NCBI GenBank assembly: GCA_003615045.1
Contig: ML014114.1
Span: 62,001 to 126,000 of the forward strand
Origin: Caulochytrium protostelioides
Taxonomy: Eukaryota > Chytridiomycota > Caulochytriomycetes > Caulochytriales > Caulochytriaceae
DNA length: 64,000 bases
Direction of reading: 5' to 3'
Shown: one piece after another, positions 12,301 to 20,035 of the stretch
How positions within the stretch are numbered: position 1 is the stretch's first letter
How the letters are laid out: the number at the start of each line of letters is the position of its first letter
Notes under the pieces: generated by a model
The model's input: the letters and a program-made list of their open reading frames with translations, nothing else
The model's database searches: none
What the model was told of the DNA's origin: nothing
Made by a program: the position numbers and the translations under genes

Positions 12301-13764
12301 GCCCTGGGCGCCGAAGTACGCGTAGTCGCCAAAGGCCTGGACGGTCTCGATGTCGCCGGCATCGGGCATGGCGACGTCGATGGGGACGCGCTCGATCAGG
12401 GCATCGATCTTGCGGAAGTACGGACGCCACAGCCGCGGGTCGAGGGCCGGGTGGGCGGAGGTGTAGTGGCCCGGGTCCGTCGAGACGGTGCCCGGCGGGC
12501 GGCGGGGCACCAGGGCGCCGTTGGCCGTCGCCGTCGGGAGGGTCGACCACTCCGTCATGACCTCGACGCGGTGCTGGACCCACGCCTTGCGGATCGCCTG
12601 GTACTCGATGGCGCCCATGAACTCGAGCGCGCTCGTGGCACGGGTCAGCGGGCGGTTGTACTTGGGCACCGACAGGCCCTCGGCGACAGTGAACCACGGG
12701 ACGGCCTTGTAGAACTGGGTGAACTTGAGCAAGCGGTTGATCTGGGCGGGCGAGACGGTCGCCTGGGACGAGACGGCCTCGCAGATCAGCACCGCAAAGT
12801 CCTCGCGCGTGCTCTGCTGCTCGGTGTATGCCTTGATGATGCGGTACACGTGCGGGACCATCTGGAAGTAGTCGCGGCGAGAGCCGTCCAGGCCAATCGT
12901 CACGTTGACCATGAGCACGCCGTGCAGGGCGTTCATGTCGGGCAGGTGCTGCGACGAGAACGTCGGCGGCTGCAGCTCGACAAAGACGAGCACGCCGCAC
13001 GCGCGCAGGAACGCCGCGACCTCGGTGAAGATCGGCGCGTGCGGAAGCGTCTCGAGGCCGTGGAACAGAATGCCGTCGAAGAGGTCGCCGTGGCCCTGCG
13101 CGCCGCGGATCAGCGGCACGGCGACGGCGACGACCTGGCGCACGAAGGCGATGGTCTGGGACGTGTTGATGCGCGGCGTGGGCGCGTCGGGGCCCACGGG
13201 GCCGCCGCGGACGTGCTTAGGGAAGCAGGCTTCGACTATCGGCGTCAGGTCGACGCGCGCCAGCACGAACTTGGAGGTGATGTGCTGGCGCAGCGGCCCA
13301 AGGACACCGCGGCGCGACGGGTCCAGCACGAGCAGCTGGTAGCTCGTCAGGATCCGCATCGCATCGGCGCCGAGCGGGCTGCCGAAGTCACCCAGGTAGA
13401 TGCCGAAGTTGTTGAGCGCCGCAAGCGGAACATTGCGATTGATGGGCAGACGGCGGGCGATCTGCTGCGGCGTGCCGAGGGCCGCGCGGACCTCCGAAAA
13501 GTTGACGCGCAGCGGACGCTTGCGCACGGGCCGCGTGCGGATCGCGTTCCACAGCAGCAGCAGCGTGCCCACGAGCAGAAGCACCGCCGCGACCAGAGCC
13601 AGCACGATGATGTAGCCCTTCTTTTGGTAGATGCCCATCCCGCGCTGCGCGAGTTTCCACGCGACAGCGTTCGTCGGCTCCTGCGCACGCACCGAGTCTG
13701 CGAGCAGCCAGGCGGCGGCGACGGCGGCCGCAGGCCGGCGGCCGGGCCGCGTGTGCAGCGCCAT
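3355..13764 (-). CDS. Giant PelF-like GT4 membrane glycosyltransferase interrupted by an intein
   Basis: A single uninterrupted frame of 3469 codons (2985 residues after intein removal). I chose the ATG at 13764 because it has an excellent context (gccaccATGG) and opens a signal peptide (about residues 1-27, cut near SVRA-QE); upstream in-frame codons lack an ATG. A transmembrane helix at 51-74 is followed by basic residues, which places the next ~1000 residues in the cytosol. Membrane-spanning clusters follow at about 1090-1280 and 1430-1640, like a polysaccharide export or synthase core. The C-terminal ~600 residues are a GT-B fold GT4 domain: SSSGGVS is the glycine-rich nucleotide-sugar loop, and ISEGLPLALGEAG is the EX7E motif, followed by GQPIVCTEAGG. 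This matches bacterial PelF and resembles the fungal GT4 enzyme (Gtb3) of galactosaminogalactan synthesis; substrate is inferred. The intein lies right after the SSGGVSN loop. The 1000-residue N-terminal domain is not recognised. Confidence 0.85.
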   Translation of the reverse strand: MALHTRPGRRPAAAVAAAWLLADSVRAQEPTNAVAWKLAQRGMGIYQKKGYIIVLALVAAVLLLVGTLLLLWNAIRTRPVRKRPLRVNFSEVRAALGTPQQIARRLPINRNVPLAALNNFGIYLGDFGSPLGADAMRILTSYQLLVLDPSRRGVLGPLRQHITSKFVLARVDLTPIVEACFPKHVRGGPVGPDAPTPRINTSQTIAFVRQVVAVAVPLIRGAQGHGDLFDGILFHGLETLPHAPIFTEVAAFLRACGVLVFVELQPPTFSSQHLPDMNALHGVLMVNVTIGLDGSRRDYFQMVPHVYRIIKAYTEQQSTREDFAVLICEAVSSQATVSPAQINRLLKFTQFYKAVPWFTVAEGLSVPKYNRPLTRATSALEFMGAIEYQAIRKAWVQHRVEVMTEWSTLPTATANGALVPRRPPGTVSTDPGHYTSAHPALDPRLWRPYFRKIDALIERVPIDVAMPDAGDIETVQAFGDYAYFGAQGSATAPGHINVPGQPEFMRPATREHFDKVVTVQRDLRTRAYLLALAPEKRDAAIKLLEQFRYVVSPHEAETADGLQAHINTLSRSSRVDGEATMPIYDDYGYPDRRVVAWHLTRLLEALKAYVASVALDEKGAPVEPPVLVGADGQALSFALELWQGLDTGFKVEDVHFWSVYEMDSAAPADAVHRPPTLHVYLSQKHPRPAEALLNAWLSAHGYPARSCAVIESWIPSPPDLLPHDTEGLPSHIRLQIEQSTVSEQLLLVHATHAQRDSLDTAVWKETRRRLLDAVEIDHLVARHAVDLLANRVSPREYLRERCAWYKRVVSRDLSSRMAKLVRPPVRGAGSSGPGGHLSHLTAATTTDQETLESESASELDASALSSQASRVGRGPLGMAGSFGTGFGDDGTARDSSYSVEGSMSDLTSMSGSPFADVSVKSLSFRLDSLVELWEEVQWVVRHGFFNNADYMRQIVALFAQIYATSTRVEASTDLLACMFFAACKRQAYEEVFFVTCDFNPLPAREPDQQALMSELYILGSRCTEFFDVAIDKIGQVMYDERFDYLQANPPPLEGYHPRKFMFTYLPLLHSGDMAPRKSHSRKVGRDISAAFVFAIPSVLDLLLLMITGHGIFVNTSMTRVEQQYVSMGLLISLLIAGGMSPSISTAGSYYLYLYQFPSMAVMMLQQLSAGLITSIFVALIGGFIVMFSNSYYKGLIFFLYLIVYPIYLLCLGTLASIYNDGISVTSGRTAVYQILPVAIVYWIFSFVVPLGNYQLMTHAIFWGLYALLWLYKTRLVLTFFSGWLHKVVQTNEKAIGDWYQTKYGAFTEDQLMNKKNNWLDEIARRRLVKEVDAERARWFRWFKGIPLPGTSVRLLAPSRRDPFVQKLADAFGVTQYLLNWHSIHLDYDVSRPYGLEWNLNVKLAIQDMQKLNKASKLNRTRLMWAWSKNEMGFGFLYFFLLLLDRWVVLFTGGDLLSLIAVNSPQGGFGAGAALLYFLFANVAMEIIARGIWREINNLPEALLHNREELRPTLIKRMAFQRQMYFSNLGLFAGVCAWIWVLCALFLWVTATQMQTVIIFFIMTFGYTGLLWAVYSKIFISNTSSAAVTAMFVGVVVGFAMGIPLRNMMPNSKYLLEQVSACVGMWIAAIIAWRGVIWNYREDHDLLDRPNLTTGQHCIGVGPALPADDRDRLIRGKLRRKAVLIAPEGEAGRPIAALLQQAGAPAGSELALAFPDAATHMTTLVQRWCEDHIRVYVVPDLALVLGEGRGYAALPILNGQGGLALYVGIHLTIQTGQSITEQIARDPTSVRRIAEALVHEAFELLFGYAHHEACAAELLLDGPHDPRRVLPARMAAQIYRLSSRELTSLVFNTRQQVVKHLALNIPVDLCWEQLTPALRTYLVERMQGRAELTRDVVTSLADLHPTRSVEQLSATSELTSRIALMVDAETRSRLAHGVPYVKPTFLDSEWSWVADLSERRPSFLRRLAYWLNQTGRFWYSLISSDVYIPREIELAHRHRSPLIHYPIVLVTTTLARLYRTLFLSLVENMLWVNRPMLHVLKNTSSRAIRRVVTDHHIQLHNPLAPETAILESAVPLVFHHYKGIITKKPFSRKLLTLISEYSTDQILLRQQVWKNLEVKENIVFHYAERSHAIPERKDVVSTDGFFQDVYFYDPHHGHVTRGLSRRRGITFHVEFLYQEPVHHQELLEIRYVSDHVVISTFWYTTQKRRIIPTSMIQRVVMTAREGVFETTWDYALKRHPVLRTMHHGVEVETPTVIAKDSYRILGRPTRLFFQLENLLYYERRDIAIPYHRPFKFSTRKARTALWKVWFSTDQVDGVYARMLDEHLLRQEPLLRPYWRHRDAGRIKAAIRHLEKHEDQIAAAIYIDDDISSKSHVAFKLADLYMMGMGGDSYVTSLRPQITFPITPEKLHVLGLDTGTWPSSSGGVSNCIAAGTPVAVGRGDAAAIETVAVGDRVQAFDAAKNGLVPSLVSHRLDQGVRACVELTFSDGRTLVCTPDHRLLRGDGTWVEAKDMIGQTVQCAPIAPLRTIEAAEAAWTLAAGDHTYTVDSPTNIKATLTFARLAGYTLADASTAAMVTVGHVLDAHDIQAAIELLAGVSVKATTPLPRGRLQLALPPALAQQIDASGLPARLMAADCPRAVQAEFFAGLFGRGGHAPALTPTGGLTGVTFTASLPSKNANALVSSTNRMCDVLRERFHLAAHTEAPSPAAASPSASETMTVVLVIAETDTHTFESAIGFGFAVDKQQRLAVAASWHRMCETAATQYAGMVDRVEALTAAQVPVSAAWTRVCDEIGPTLVAPGLLRVVDGAAADLRRADLARFVPSAKEWIATTGMLSSFQQDERGMAAEDASELDAASPYEVVYGVRDSRLDAMATYRLRVLFAKPVGPRPVWDLSVDLAHVSFVAAGVVVHNCVKDMVDNLASIRWNILAENAHDMELILSQFQIEYNVNTVCMLPLWGYDWLDACHGLMGAKTDLEMEDKETRSDDRAVTNMIDILRRLIHYCHIRDLRATDLEAASRVFVDYYDFFQIYDYNAIWNHPRVRLAWMEMWMDRMPDNLLDLEAATVTSLLNTMDYMRRCMCCLAVTLPDDPPDVVQASHHATGSIVGLVLKLKKGVALHVWDHGILWREYLGHWSGAESKYRPSLHNMMIMMVRLIASLSLYNADVILPCTSISNPEWEVIRGSNNGTIDHRNQTLRRIDPMTNGISDMTDFEPDFTAELPDPTAVMLSHIVTFKDIKNAVLAADVIVNQFGIKRYFLDIYGSTDKLPWYTYECQTLITTLGLQDNVKIRGFGDSKYVLNSAWLVLNSSISEGLPLALGEAGLSGQPIVCTEAGGSREIIQGPGNHLYGRNVSPGSPYELALGQLAVLGLFDGLEDVANGRDPDPNADKLVDWISARRFADISERIMAKRLERRKLGLALRAHVLKKFSGTRYLREHEQMLWIGAHMTKEYQAVNSIWDIRRKPVSATD
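5029..6480 (-). other. Intein (protein intron) with decayed LAGLIDADG endonuclease, in frame in the GT4 domain
   Basis: Residues 2429-2912 of the precursor, 484 residues. The first residue is Cys in CIAAGTPV (block A), preceded by extein GGVSN. Block B is CTPDH, with Thr67 and His70 of the intein. Block F is VWDLSVDLAHVSF, with Asp465 and His472. Block G ends VVVHN with penultimate His483 and Asn484, followed by Cys as the +1 extein residue. All residues needed for class 1 splicing are present, so activity is likely. The middle (about 130-430) has the size of a LAGLIDADG homing endonuclease. ARLAGYTLAD keeps the Asp of the first motif, but FFAGLFGRGG has Gly at both positions where the second motif usually carries Asp. 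Removal rejoins GGVSN-CVKDMVDNL, a normal GT4 loop. Base composition matches the host gene, suggesting long residence. Confidence 0.93.
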
Positions 13765-14996
13765 GGTGGCGGGCGAGAGCGTGAGCCGTCGCGTCGTGAG
13801 GTGTCGACACGGCGCAAGGAAGCTGCGGGAAGACGCGGCAACAGCGAATCCAGCGAATCGGAGGCCTAGCGAGAAAGAAACGACAAGGCAGACGATCACG
13901 AGGTCACGTCGTCGGGACAACCAACGACCCGGGGAGAAGCGAATGCACAATCAATGAGTCGAACGAGGATGGTGGCGCGAGACCGAAGCGAGCGAAGCAC
14001 CCACCCAAGGAACGACCAGGAGCCTCACGTCAAGGATTTCAAAGGAGCCAGCACTGATTGGCAGTTGGACCTATACCCCAACGGGAGAACGGGCGACCAC
14101 GAGATCAGCCCCGGCCGCGTGAGGGGATGAGACGTTCAAAAACCAGGACGCCACAAGCGTTTGGGGGGGGACACAGGCGGCGGGGGGCGTATCCGACGAT
14201 CGATGGAGTGGGTGGGAAGCGCCGGGCGGAGCGGATGATGGCGAGCGACCCGTCAGACCTGGAGGAACGGACGAGTCAAACTGACGACGACGACGACGAC
14301 GACGACACGCACCACACACGGCGGCGGCGGTCGCATGCAACGAGAAAGGGAGAAAGAGGGGAGAGCGGAGGGTGAGGGGGAAACCAAGAAAGGAGAGAAG
14401 AGGCGGTGCCGATGGGCGACAGTATACCACGGACAGCAACGGCAAGCGAGGGCCGCGGATGACCGACAGGTCCTCTAATCACCGCGCACAGACGTCACGC
14501 AACCACCGAGTCTCCACGGTGTCTGTGGACGGGGAGCGGGAGGAAGGGAAGGGCGGCCAGCATTGGCCCAGGAACGGGAAGCAGCGGGGCAACGCCATGC
14601 AGGAGTCGTCCTGCGCGCGACGGGGAGGGGCCATGCATCCATCCATCAACACGCTTGATACCGTGTTTGTACCTCGCACGCGCGTGCTTCGGCACATGGG
14701 CCGGGACCGTGCACGACATGACTCGAGTGGGACCGTCGCGACGGCGGGTCGGTCGAACGGACGCGGCCGCCCGCGTTCCCCGCTCGACCGCTTTCTTGCG
14801 CCGCGGTGCCGCGACAACGTGGACCGCGGCGACGCGGCGGGCGGGCGGGCATCGCCGAGCGCGGTCGTCTCCACCCAGACGCGACCGAGGGCTATCGAGC
14901 GCCTGCCGTGCTGTGCTGTCCCCGCGCGAGGCCTCCGCGCCGCATGCCAGCGCGGCGCCGAGATGGGCCGCCACGGGACGGCGCACGGCCGTGTGC

Positions 14997-15027
<31 letters not shown>

Positions 15028-15484
15028 ACGAGGCCAGCATGCGCCATCCTCCCCGTGCCTCGCCCTGCGAACGCAGCTGCCTCCCTCCCTCTCTCTCCTT
15101 CTCGCGCTCCCTGAGGCTGCTCCCCATCACCACCACGGCCGAAGCCATCGCCGCCGACGCCGCTGCTGTCGAGTCGGCCAGCCAGCCCGTTCCCCCGTGG
15201 CATCTCGGCCACCTCGCCCTCGCCCTCGCCCTCGCCCTCGCACTCGCATCCGCATCCGCATCCGCATCCGTATCCGCATCCGCATCCGCATCCACATCGC
15301 CGTCGGCCAGCACCGTGTTTCAAGACCGACCGACTCCTCGGCGCGACGCGCCTCTCGGCCAGCGCTTCCACCGCGCTGAACCACCGCCGTGGGCGTGCTG
15401 GGCCGCCCCGCTTCGGCCCCCTCTCTCCTTGCCTGCTTGGCTGAGCGCGCACGCGTCGACTGCCGCCGCCGCGCCCCACCGCAG
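13765..15484. other. Long GC-rich upstream region of the giant gene; no gene defined
   Basis: Contains the promoter and 5' UTR of the minus-strand glycosyltransferase, several GAC and GCC runs (near 14284 and 15000) and a hexamer array at 15213-15296. Long open frames here on both strands are low-complexity Arg/Ala/Pro products of GC bias. An upstream exon of the plus-strand gene ending at 15580 should lie here, but I could not place it. Confidence 0.4.
15213..15296. repeat. Hexamer tandem array (CTCGCC grading into TCCGCA)
   Basis: Fourteen contiguous six-base units: four CTCGCC, two CTCGCA, then TCCGCA units with single-base variants (TCCGTA, TCCACA). The gradient shows expansion followed by point mutation. 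If translated on the plus strand it gives Leu-Ala then Ala-Ser dipeptides, but no gene is established here. Confidence 0.85.
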
Positions 15485-15580
15485 GACTACTCCCAGGTTG
15501 GCCAGACGCTGACCCATGTCGTCTATACCAAGAGCCTCTGGGGGACGCCTCCGTCCAACCGGGGGGCCGCGGCCCGGTGA
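15485..15580 (+). CDS. Probable terminal exon of an unrecognised gene (partial)
   Basis: A stretch following a good acceptor (ccaccgcag) reads GACTAC... for 31 codons to a TGA. It has almost exclusively G or C at third positions and a balanced, protein-like composition (DYSQVGQTLTHVVYTKSLWG, then a short Arg/Ala tail). An AATAAA lies 83 bases after the stop (15663-15668), consistent with a 3' end. The upstream exon is not resolved because the preceding region is low-complexity. I do not recognise the family; a small mitochondrial or membrane protein is a guess. Start coordinate is the inferred acceptor. Confidence 0.4.
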   Translation, partial: DYSQVGQTLTHVVYTKSLWGTPPSNRGAAAR

Positions 15581-18484
15581 GAGCGCTCGCCATGGCGCGG
15601 CGTCAAGCAACCGGTCCGCTTCCGACGCCAAACAACACAGCGACGCCAAGCAAAACGGCGAAAATAAAAAAAGATTTTTCAGATTCGCCTTAGCAGGAGC
15701 CAGGCAGCGGTCCGACACGACGCCGCCCAGTCGAGGCGATGCCGTGCCATGCCCGCCACCGTTGTGCACCGCAAAGCGATGTCGAGTTCAGGGAATCGCG
15801 CGTTTTCGTAGGCTATCGTACGGCTGGCCGACCCCTTGCGTTTTTCGCACCAGGACGTGACGGCGCGCCTCTTCGGGGTGGGGTCACCGACATGGCCTTG
15901 AAATTTGATGGACGACGATGTCCCCGCTGCGCCTGGCGATTTCTCAGGCGTCAAATCTGGTTGGCTCGCCCTTTTGGCTCCTGCTGAACGCAGCCAACGC
16001 CAGCGCAGCATTCCGTCAACGACAGGGTCTTGGCCGTCAACCCCGTCAGCCCGGTCAACGAGGGCGGCGCTGGGATCCAGCGGTCAAGGCGGCCTAGGGG
16101 CCACCGCGTCTGGAGCGGTATCGCCGAGACAGCGAATGCCCGCCGCGCCACCCACGTAGCCGAACGCGTGTCCTGCTTGCCGCAGGCACGCGTGTCCTCC
16201 GCACGCTGCTGGAAGTGCTGCCTGCCAATGACTCGTTGAAAAAAATGGACTCCCTGCCACCGGGCGACAGCACGAAAAGAGAAAAAAGGATGAACCCTGG
16301 CGAAGCCGACGCCTGTCATACGGCCACCGCGACAGCCGGCCTCACGTCACCCCCGCGCGGGGCCGTGTTGCGGGTCCTGAAGCCGCGCCGTGGCCACGGC
16401 CCTGTCCATGGCTCGCCCATCGGCGGTGACGGACCGCCGTCCGAACCGCCGTCCGGAGAAAGAGATGGCAGCAGCCGCGTCCGCGGAGAACGCCGCGCCC
16501 GGCCCGCGCTGCGCCACGTCTCCCACCGAATCCGCTCCTGCCTCCCGAGAACCCCCTTGAACACCGGCGACGAAGAGGTCGAAGCGTGCCAGCCCCGCCG
16601 CTTCGGGCGAGTTGACTGCCACACCGCCCTCATCGGCTCGCCTCCACCTCCCTGCCAACTGCCGAAGGCGCGTTGCATTCGCCTTCGGGGGCCTGGATGG
16701 ATCCTGCGCCTTGCATGCAGGCACCGTCGGGCTGTGCCGCGGGGATGGCCGAAGCCCTCTGCGTGAGATGGGGGGCGCGTGATGGCCAGGAGCGGAGTTA
16801 CGGAGGGAGAACCCGCGTCAGGCTGATCCGGCTGATATGGACGAGTCGATGATGCTCGCGAAGACCAAGCGCCTTGCTGCGCGGCATGATAGGGGCGCGG
16901 GCGCACGCGCGGTGCAGGCCTTTTTCTGGCCAAAAAAAAAAAAACCATGTTTTTGTGTTCCAGCATGAGCACCCCATCTCCCGCTGGTGTAGCTCGAACC
17001 AGGGATGTGTATACTCGTGCTTTTTATCGCGGTCGCCTTCTCATGAACCGGCATGGCCATCCGCAGGGTCGTTTGAGTTAGACTGGTGGATTCTGGACCG
17101 TCACACGAAGGACGGTTAAAAAAGTTGGATAAAAAGACCCTTTTCATGTCAGGCGGCCTGCAGGACCGTGCGCCAGATGGAGACCAAGACGCTACCGCTC
17201 GCTCATGGGCTTTTCGAAGCTGTGTTGCGAGCGCACGAAGGCCTGCACGCCTGCCATGGCGTAGTCATACCTTCACTCCACCCTAGTGCGGCCATCCGAA
17301 GACGTGCGGTGCGGTACGTTCCTTGAGTAGGTGTGGGGGTTGAGTGACCGCCGGAGCCTGCAATGCTGTCTTCCTCGTCGTCCCTGACTGATACTCTCGC
17401 TGTCCTGGACCAGACCGGATCGGACGTTGCTTGGAGTCAGGGATGACATGGCTGAGACGCGTTCGTTGACTCGGTACCACTCTTGCACATCGAGCGCGAA
17501 GGCTTGCCACCTTTTTGATGGTCATAAAAATCTCCGACGTACCATGGCAAGCTATCGTTATCATGACAGAAAGGTCGATCGCGGCTGGGGGGCCTCCTCT
17601 TAATTGTCACCATAACACCTCTGCCATGGATCTGACTCGCGGGGAGGGGGCGATCGGAAAACCGAAACAACACAAGGCAAAACAAGCCCGACATAAAAGA
17701 AAGGATTTTAAACGCCGTCCGGTTTTTGATAGTCCAAGTCGCCCAAGCGAAGAATCGCGGCTGCATCCGCCTTGGCGGCCACGTCGCCGTCTCAAACAAC
17801 GTCGAAAACGACAGAGAGAATCGGATCGTCGCGAAGCGTGGCCCCTCTGACGATAGAATGTGGATCGTGTGGATCAGACGTCATAGTCGAATGACGATCA
17901 GCAATGGATTGCAAAGATCCATCTGGGCCCCAAAATAAACTGGTCTTGCGTTAGAATTTATTGATGCTAAAGAGGCCTCTGCCAAAGGGTCTCTGAGGTG
18001 TAAAGCTCTTTGTCAAAGGATACTAGCGACGCTAAATAGAACGGATGATGTCTCCTTGAGGATGTCATAGATGATTTGCCTAAGACTTTCGTTACGATGA
18101 TCGACACCCCTGGGGGCAGGAGGTTGGAGAGAGTCCTGGCGCCCGACGTGGCTGAGGCAATCAGGCTTGTCAAGTGAACCTCCGAGAGTCTGACAATGCC
18201 GGTACGGACGCGGGCTCGTGTGTTCTAGAGAGAAAGGTGGGTCACGCCAAGCAAGCCAAGCATCGGGCGTGTTACGCCATCTGCGGCCAGCAGTGCAGCA
18301 GCAGTGCCGTGTGGTACATCGCCGTTTCTCGAATGAGCCTTCTCTCCCGACTATTTGTGAGTCAAAGCAACGGATCCGATGGGACCCTCGGGGGATATCG
18401 ATGTTCGTCCCGCGAGCGAGTCGCATTAAATTAATATCGTATACACAAAGGAGACCACACTGCGACGGCAGGCGAGCGGTCCAG
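15581..18484. other. Intergenic, 2.9 kb, nothing assigned
   Basis: After the AATAAA at 15663 I see no frame with convincing coding character on either strand. The part from about 17.0 to 18.45 kb is noticeably less GC-rich and may hold old mobile DNA, but I could not identify any. A run of 12 A's lies near 16935. No tRNA fold was found; GGTTCGA-like words near 17000 do not pair as a T-arm. Confidence 0.4.
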
Positions 18485-20035
18485 CTAGGATACGGCGACA
18501 GCGCCGTTGGGTGGCGGGGCGGCGATCGGCGAAGCAGGCAGCGGCACATCGACCCACATGGCATCGTTGCCCGCATCGTCGTCATCGTCATCACCGCCCG
18601 ACGCGCCGCTCATCAGCGAGGCCGCGTCGAAGGTCGGAATCGCCGCCGTCGAACCGCCCTCGGCCGCCGACTTGGCCTGCGCCACCAGTTGCTGGTAGTA
18701 CCCCGCGAGCGCCTCACCGCCGTCCTCGTCGTCCTCGTCGTCCTCGTCGTCCTCGTCGCCGCGTGACGGGCCGTCCTCGTCGCCGTTACCGCTGCCGCCG
18801 CCCGAGCCTTTGCCCGTGGCGCGCACCACGGCACGGACGGCGCGGTTGGTCGGCAGCATGAGCGCCGCGGCGACGGCCGCGGCGTCCAGCGCCGCGCGCG
18901 ACTTGGCCTGCTCGATGTCCTGCGGGCCGTCGCTGTCGCTGTCCGGCGGGTCGCCGCGGGTCCCGCGGCCGAACTTGCCGCCGCGCTTCGCGCCGCCCGT
19001 GCCGGCGGCGCTGCTGCTGCGGGTCTGGCTGGACCACGGGGCGCTGTTGGTCGCGCCCGCGCCGCCGGCGCTGTTCTGCGCGTGCTTGCGCATGCCGGGC
19101 ACGAGCATCATGAGCTCGCGGGTGAGGCCCTGCCAGCGCGCGCGCTTGCGGCGGTTGCGCCAGCCGCCCTGGCCGACGCCGTCGGCGAGCTCGACGACGA
19201 TGCGGCGCTCGCGCTCGCCGCCCGCGGGTCGCCCGCCGCGGCCGAGCCCGCCCTGCTCGTGCGCATAGCCGAGCTGGCGGCGGTTGGTGCCGATCACCGT
19301 CGACGCGGCCGCCAGACCGCCCTGGCCGGGGATGTATTCGGGCACCGAGAGGCGGTCGACTTCCTTGAGCAGCGCGAGCAAGGTCGCGGTTTCAGACATG
19401 AAGCGGGTGTAGCGGGCGCTCTGGCTCGCGGTGGCGGCGCCGCCCCCGGTGACGATGGTCGTGCTGGGGGGTGGGAGGCCGGTCGCGCCCTCAGCGTCGG
19501 CCGCGGCAGGGTGCCCCGTGGGCGGGACGAGGTTGCCGTCGGCGTCGGCCTCCACGAGCAGGGTGCCGCAGACATCGCAGTGGGGCATCATGTCGTCGGG
19601 CTGGATGACGGCGAGCATGTCCAGCGGATTGAACATCTTGCCGCAGAGCGTGCAGCCATAGGGTCGAGCGACTTCGGCGGCGGCGACTTCAGACTCAAGG
19701 GCCCGGGTCATTTTGTGCATCCGGAACTTGAGGACGTCGACGAACCGCTTGTAGTCGATGTACCAGTAGGGCCGCTGGCGGTGCTTGCGGTCGGGGCGGT
19801 CCGGATGGGCTTCGAGCCGCATCTCGAGACGGATCAAGCCATCCTCGCACAGCTGGTTACACGTCTTGCTCAGGTCCTTGGGGGTCGTGCGGAAGACGTC
19901 GGTCAGGTAGTCTTCGGGGACCGCGATATGCCGTGTCAGGATTTCGAGAATGATCTTGGCCCGGCCGCTGTAGTATCCGCGGGCCACCAGATGCACCAGG
20001 GTTTTCACCTGGTGCGGCACCACCATGGACGCCAT
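18485..20035 (-). CDS. TFA1: Transcription initiation factor IIE subunit alpha
   Basis: 516 residues, intronless, starting at the first ATG (MASMVVPHQ). TFIIE joins the RNA polymerase II preinitiation complex in the nucleus and recruits and stimulates TFIIH. The N-terminal ~110 residues form the extended winged helix typical of TFIIE-alpha, with VPEDYLTDVFRTTPKDLSK and a strand ending RPYWYIDYKRFVDVLKFRM. A zinc ribbon follows at about 125-155 (CTLCGKMF...CDVCG). The rest is low-complexity, with a DEDDEDDED acidic tract and a final acidic stretch before MWVDVPLP; in other species acidic C-termini of this subunit contact the TFIIH p62/Tfb1 PH domain. The length is normal for fungi. No partner gene (TFIIE-beta) is nearby. 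Confidence 0.93.
   Translation of the reverse strand: MASMVVPHQVKTLVHLVARGYYSGRAKIILEILTRHIAVPEDYLTDVFRTTPKDLSKTCNQLCEDGLIRLEMRLEAHPDRPDRKHRQRPYWYIDYKRFVDVLKFRMHKMTRALESEVAAAEVARPYGCTLCGKMFNPLDMLAVIQPDDMMPHCDVCGTLLVEADADGNLVPPTGHPAAADAEGATGLPPPSTTIVTGGGAATASQSARYTRFMSETATLLALLKEVDRLSVPEYIPGQGGLAAASTVIGTNRRQLGYAHEQGGLGRGGRPAGGERERRIVVELADGVGQGGWRNRRKRARWQGLTRELMMLVPGMRKHAQNSAGGAGATNSAPWSSQTRSSSAAGTGGAKRGGKFGRGTRGDPPDSDSDGPQDIEQAKSRAALDAAAVAAALMLPTNRAVRAVVRATGKGSGGGSGNGDEDGPSRGDEDDEDDEDDEDGGEALAGYYQQLVAQAKSAAEGGSTAAIPTFDAASLMSGASGGDDDDDDAGNDAMWVDVPLPASPIAAPPPNGAVAVS

Noticed and set aside
9613-13869. 1418-codon open frame on the plus strand
   Set aside because: It is antisense to the giant glycosyltransferase and consists of Arg/Glu/Ala/Val-rich sequence without domains; GC-rich codon use on the minus strand suppresses stops in this frame.
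3355-13950. Longer start for the giant protein at 13950
   Set aside because: The codon there is TTG. The first in-frame ATG (13764) has an ideal Kozak context and begins a signal peptide.
16975-17060. Possible tRNA around a GGTTCGA-like word
   Set aside because: The flanking bases do not form a T-stem, and no D-arm or acceptor stem can be drawn on either strand.
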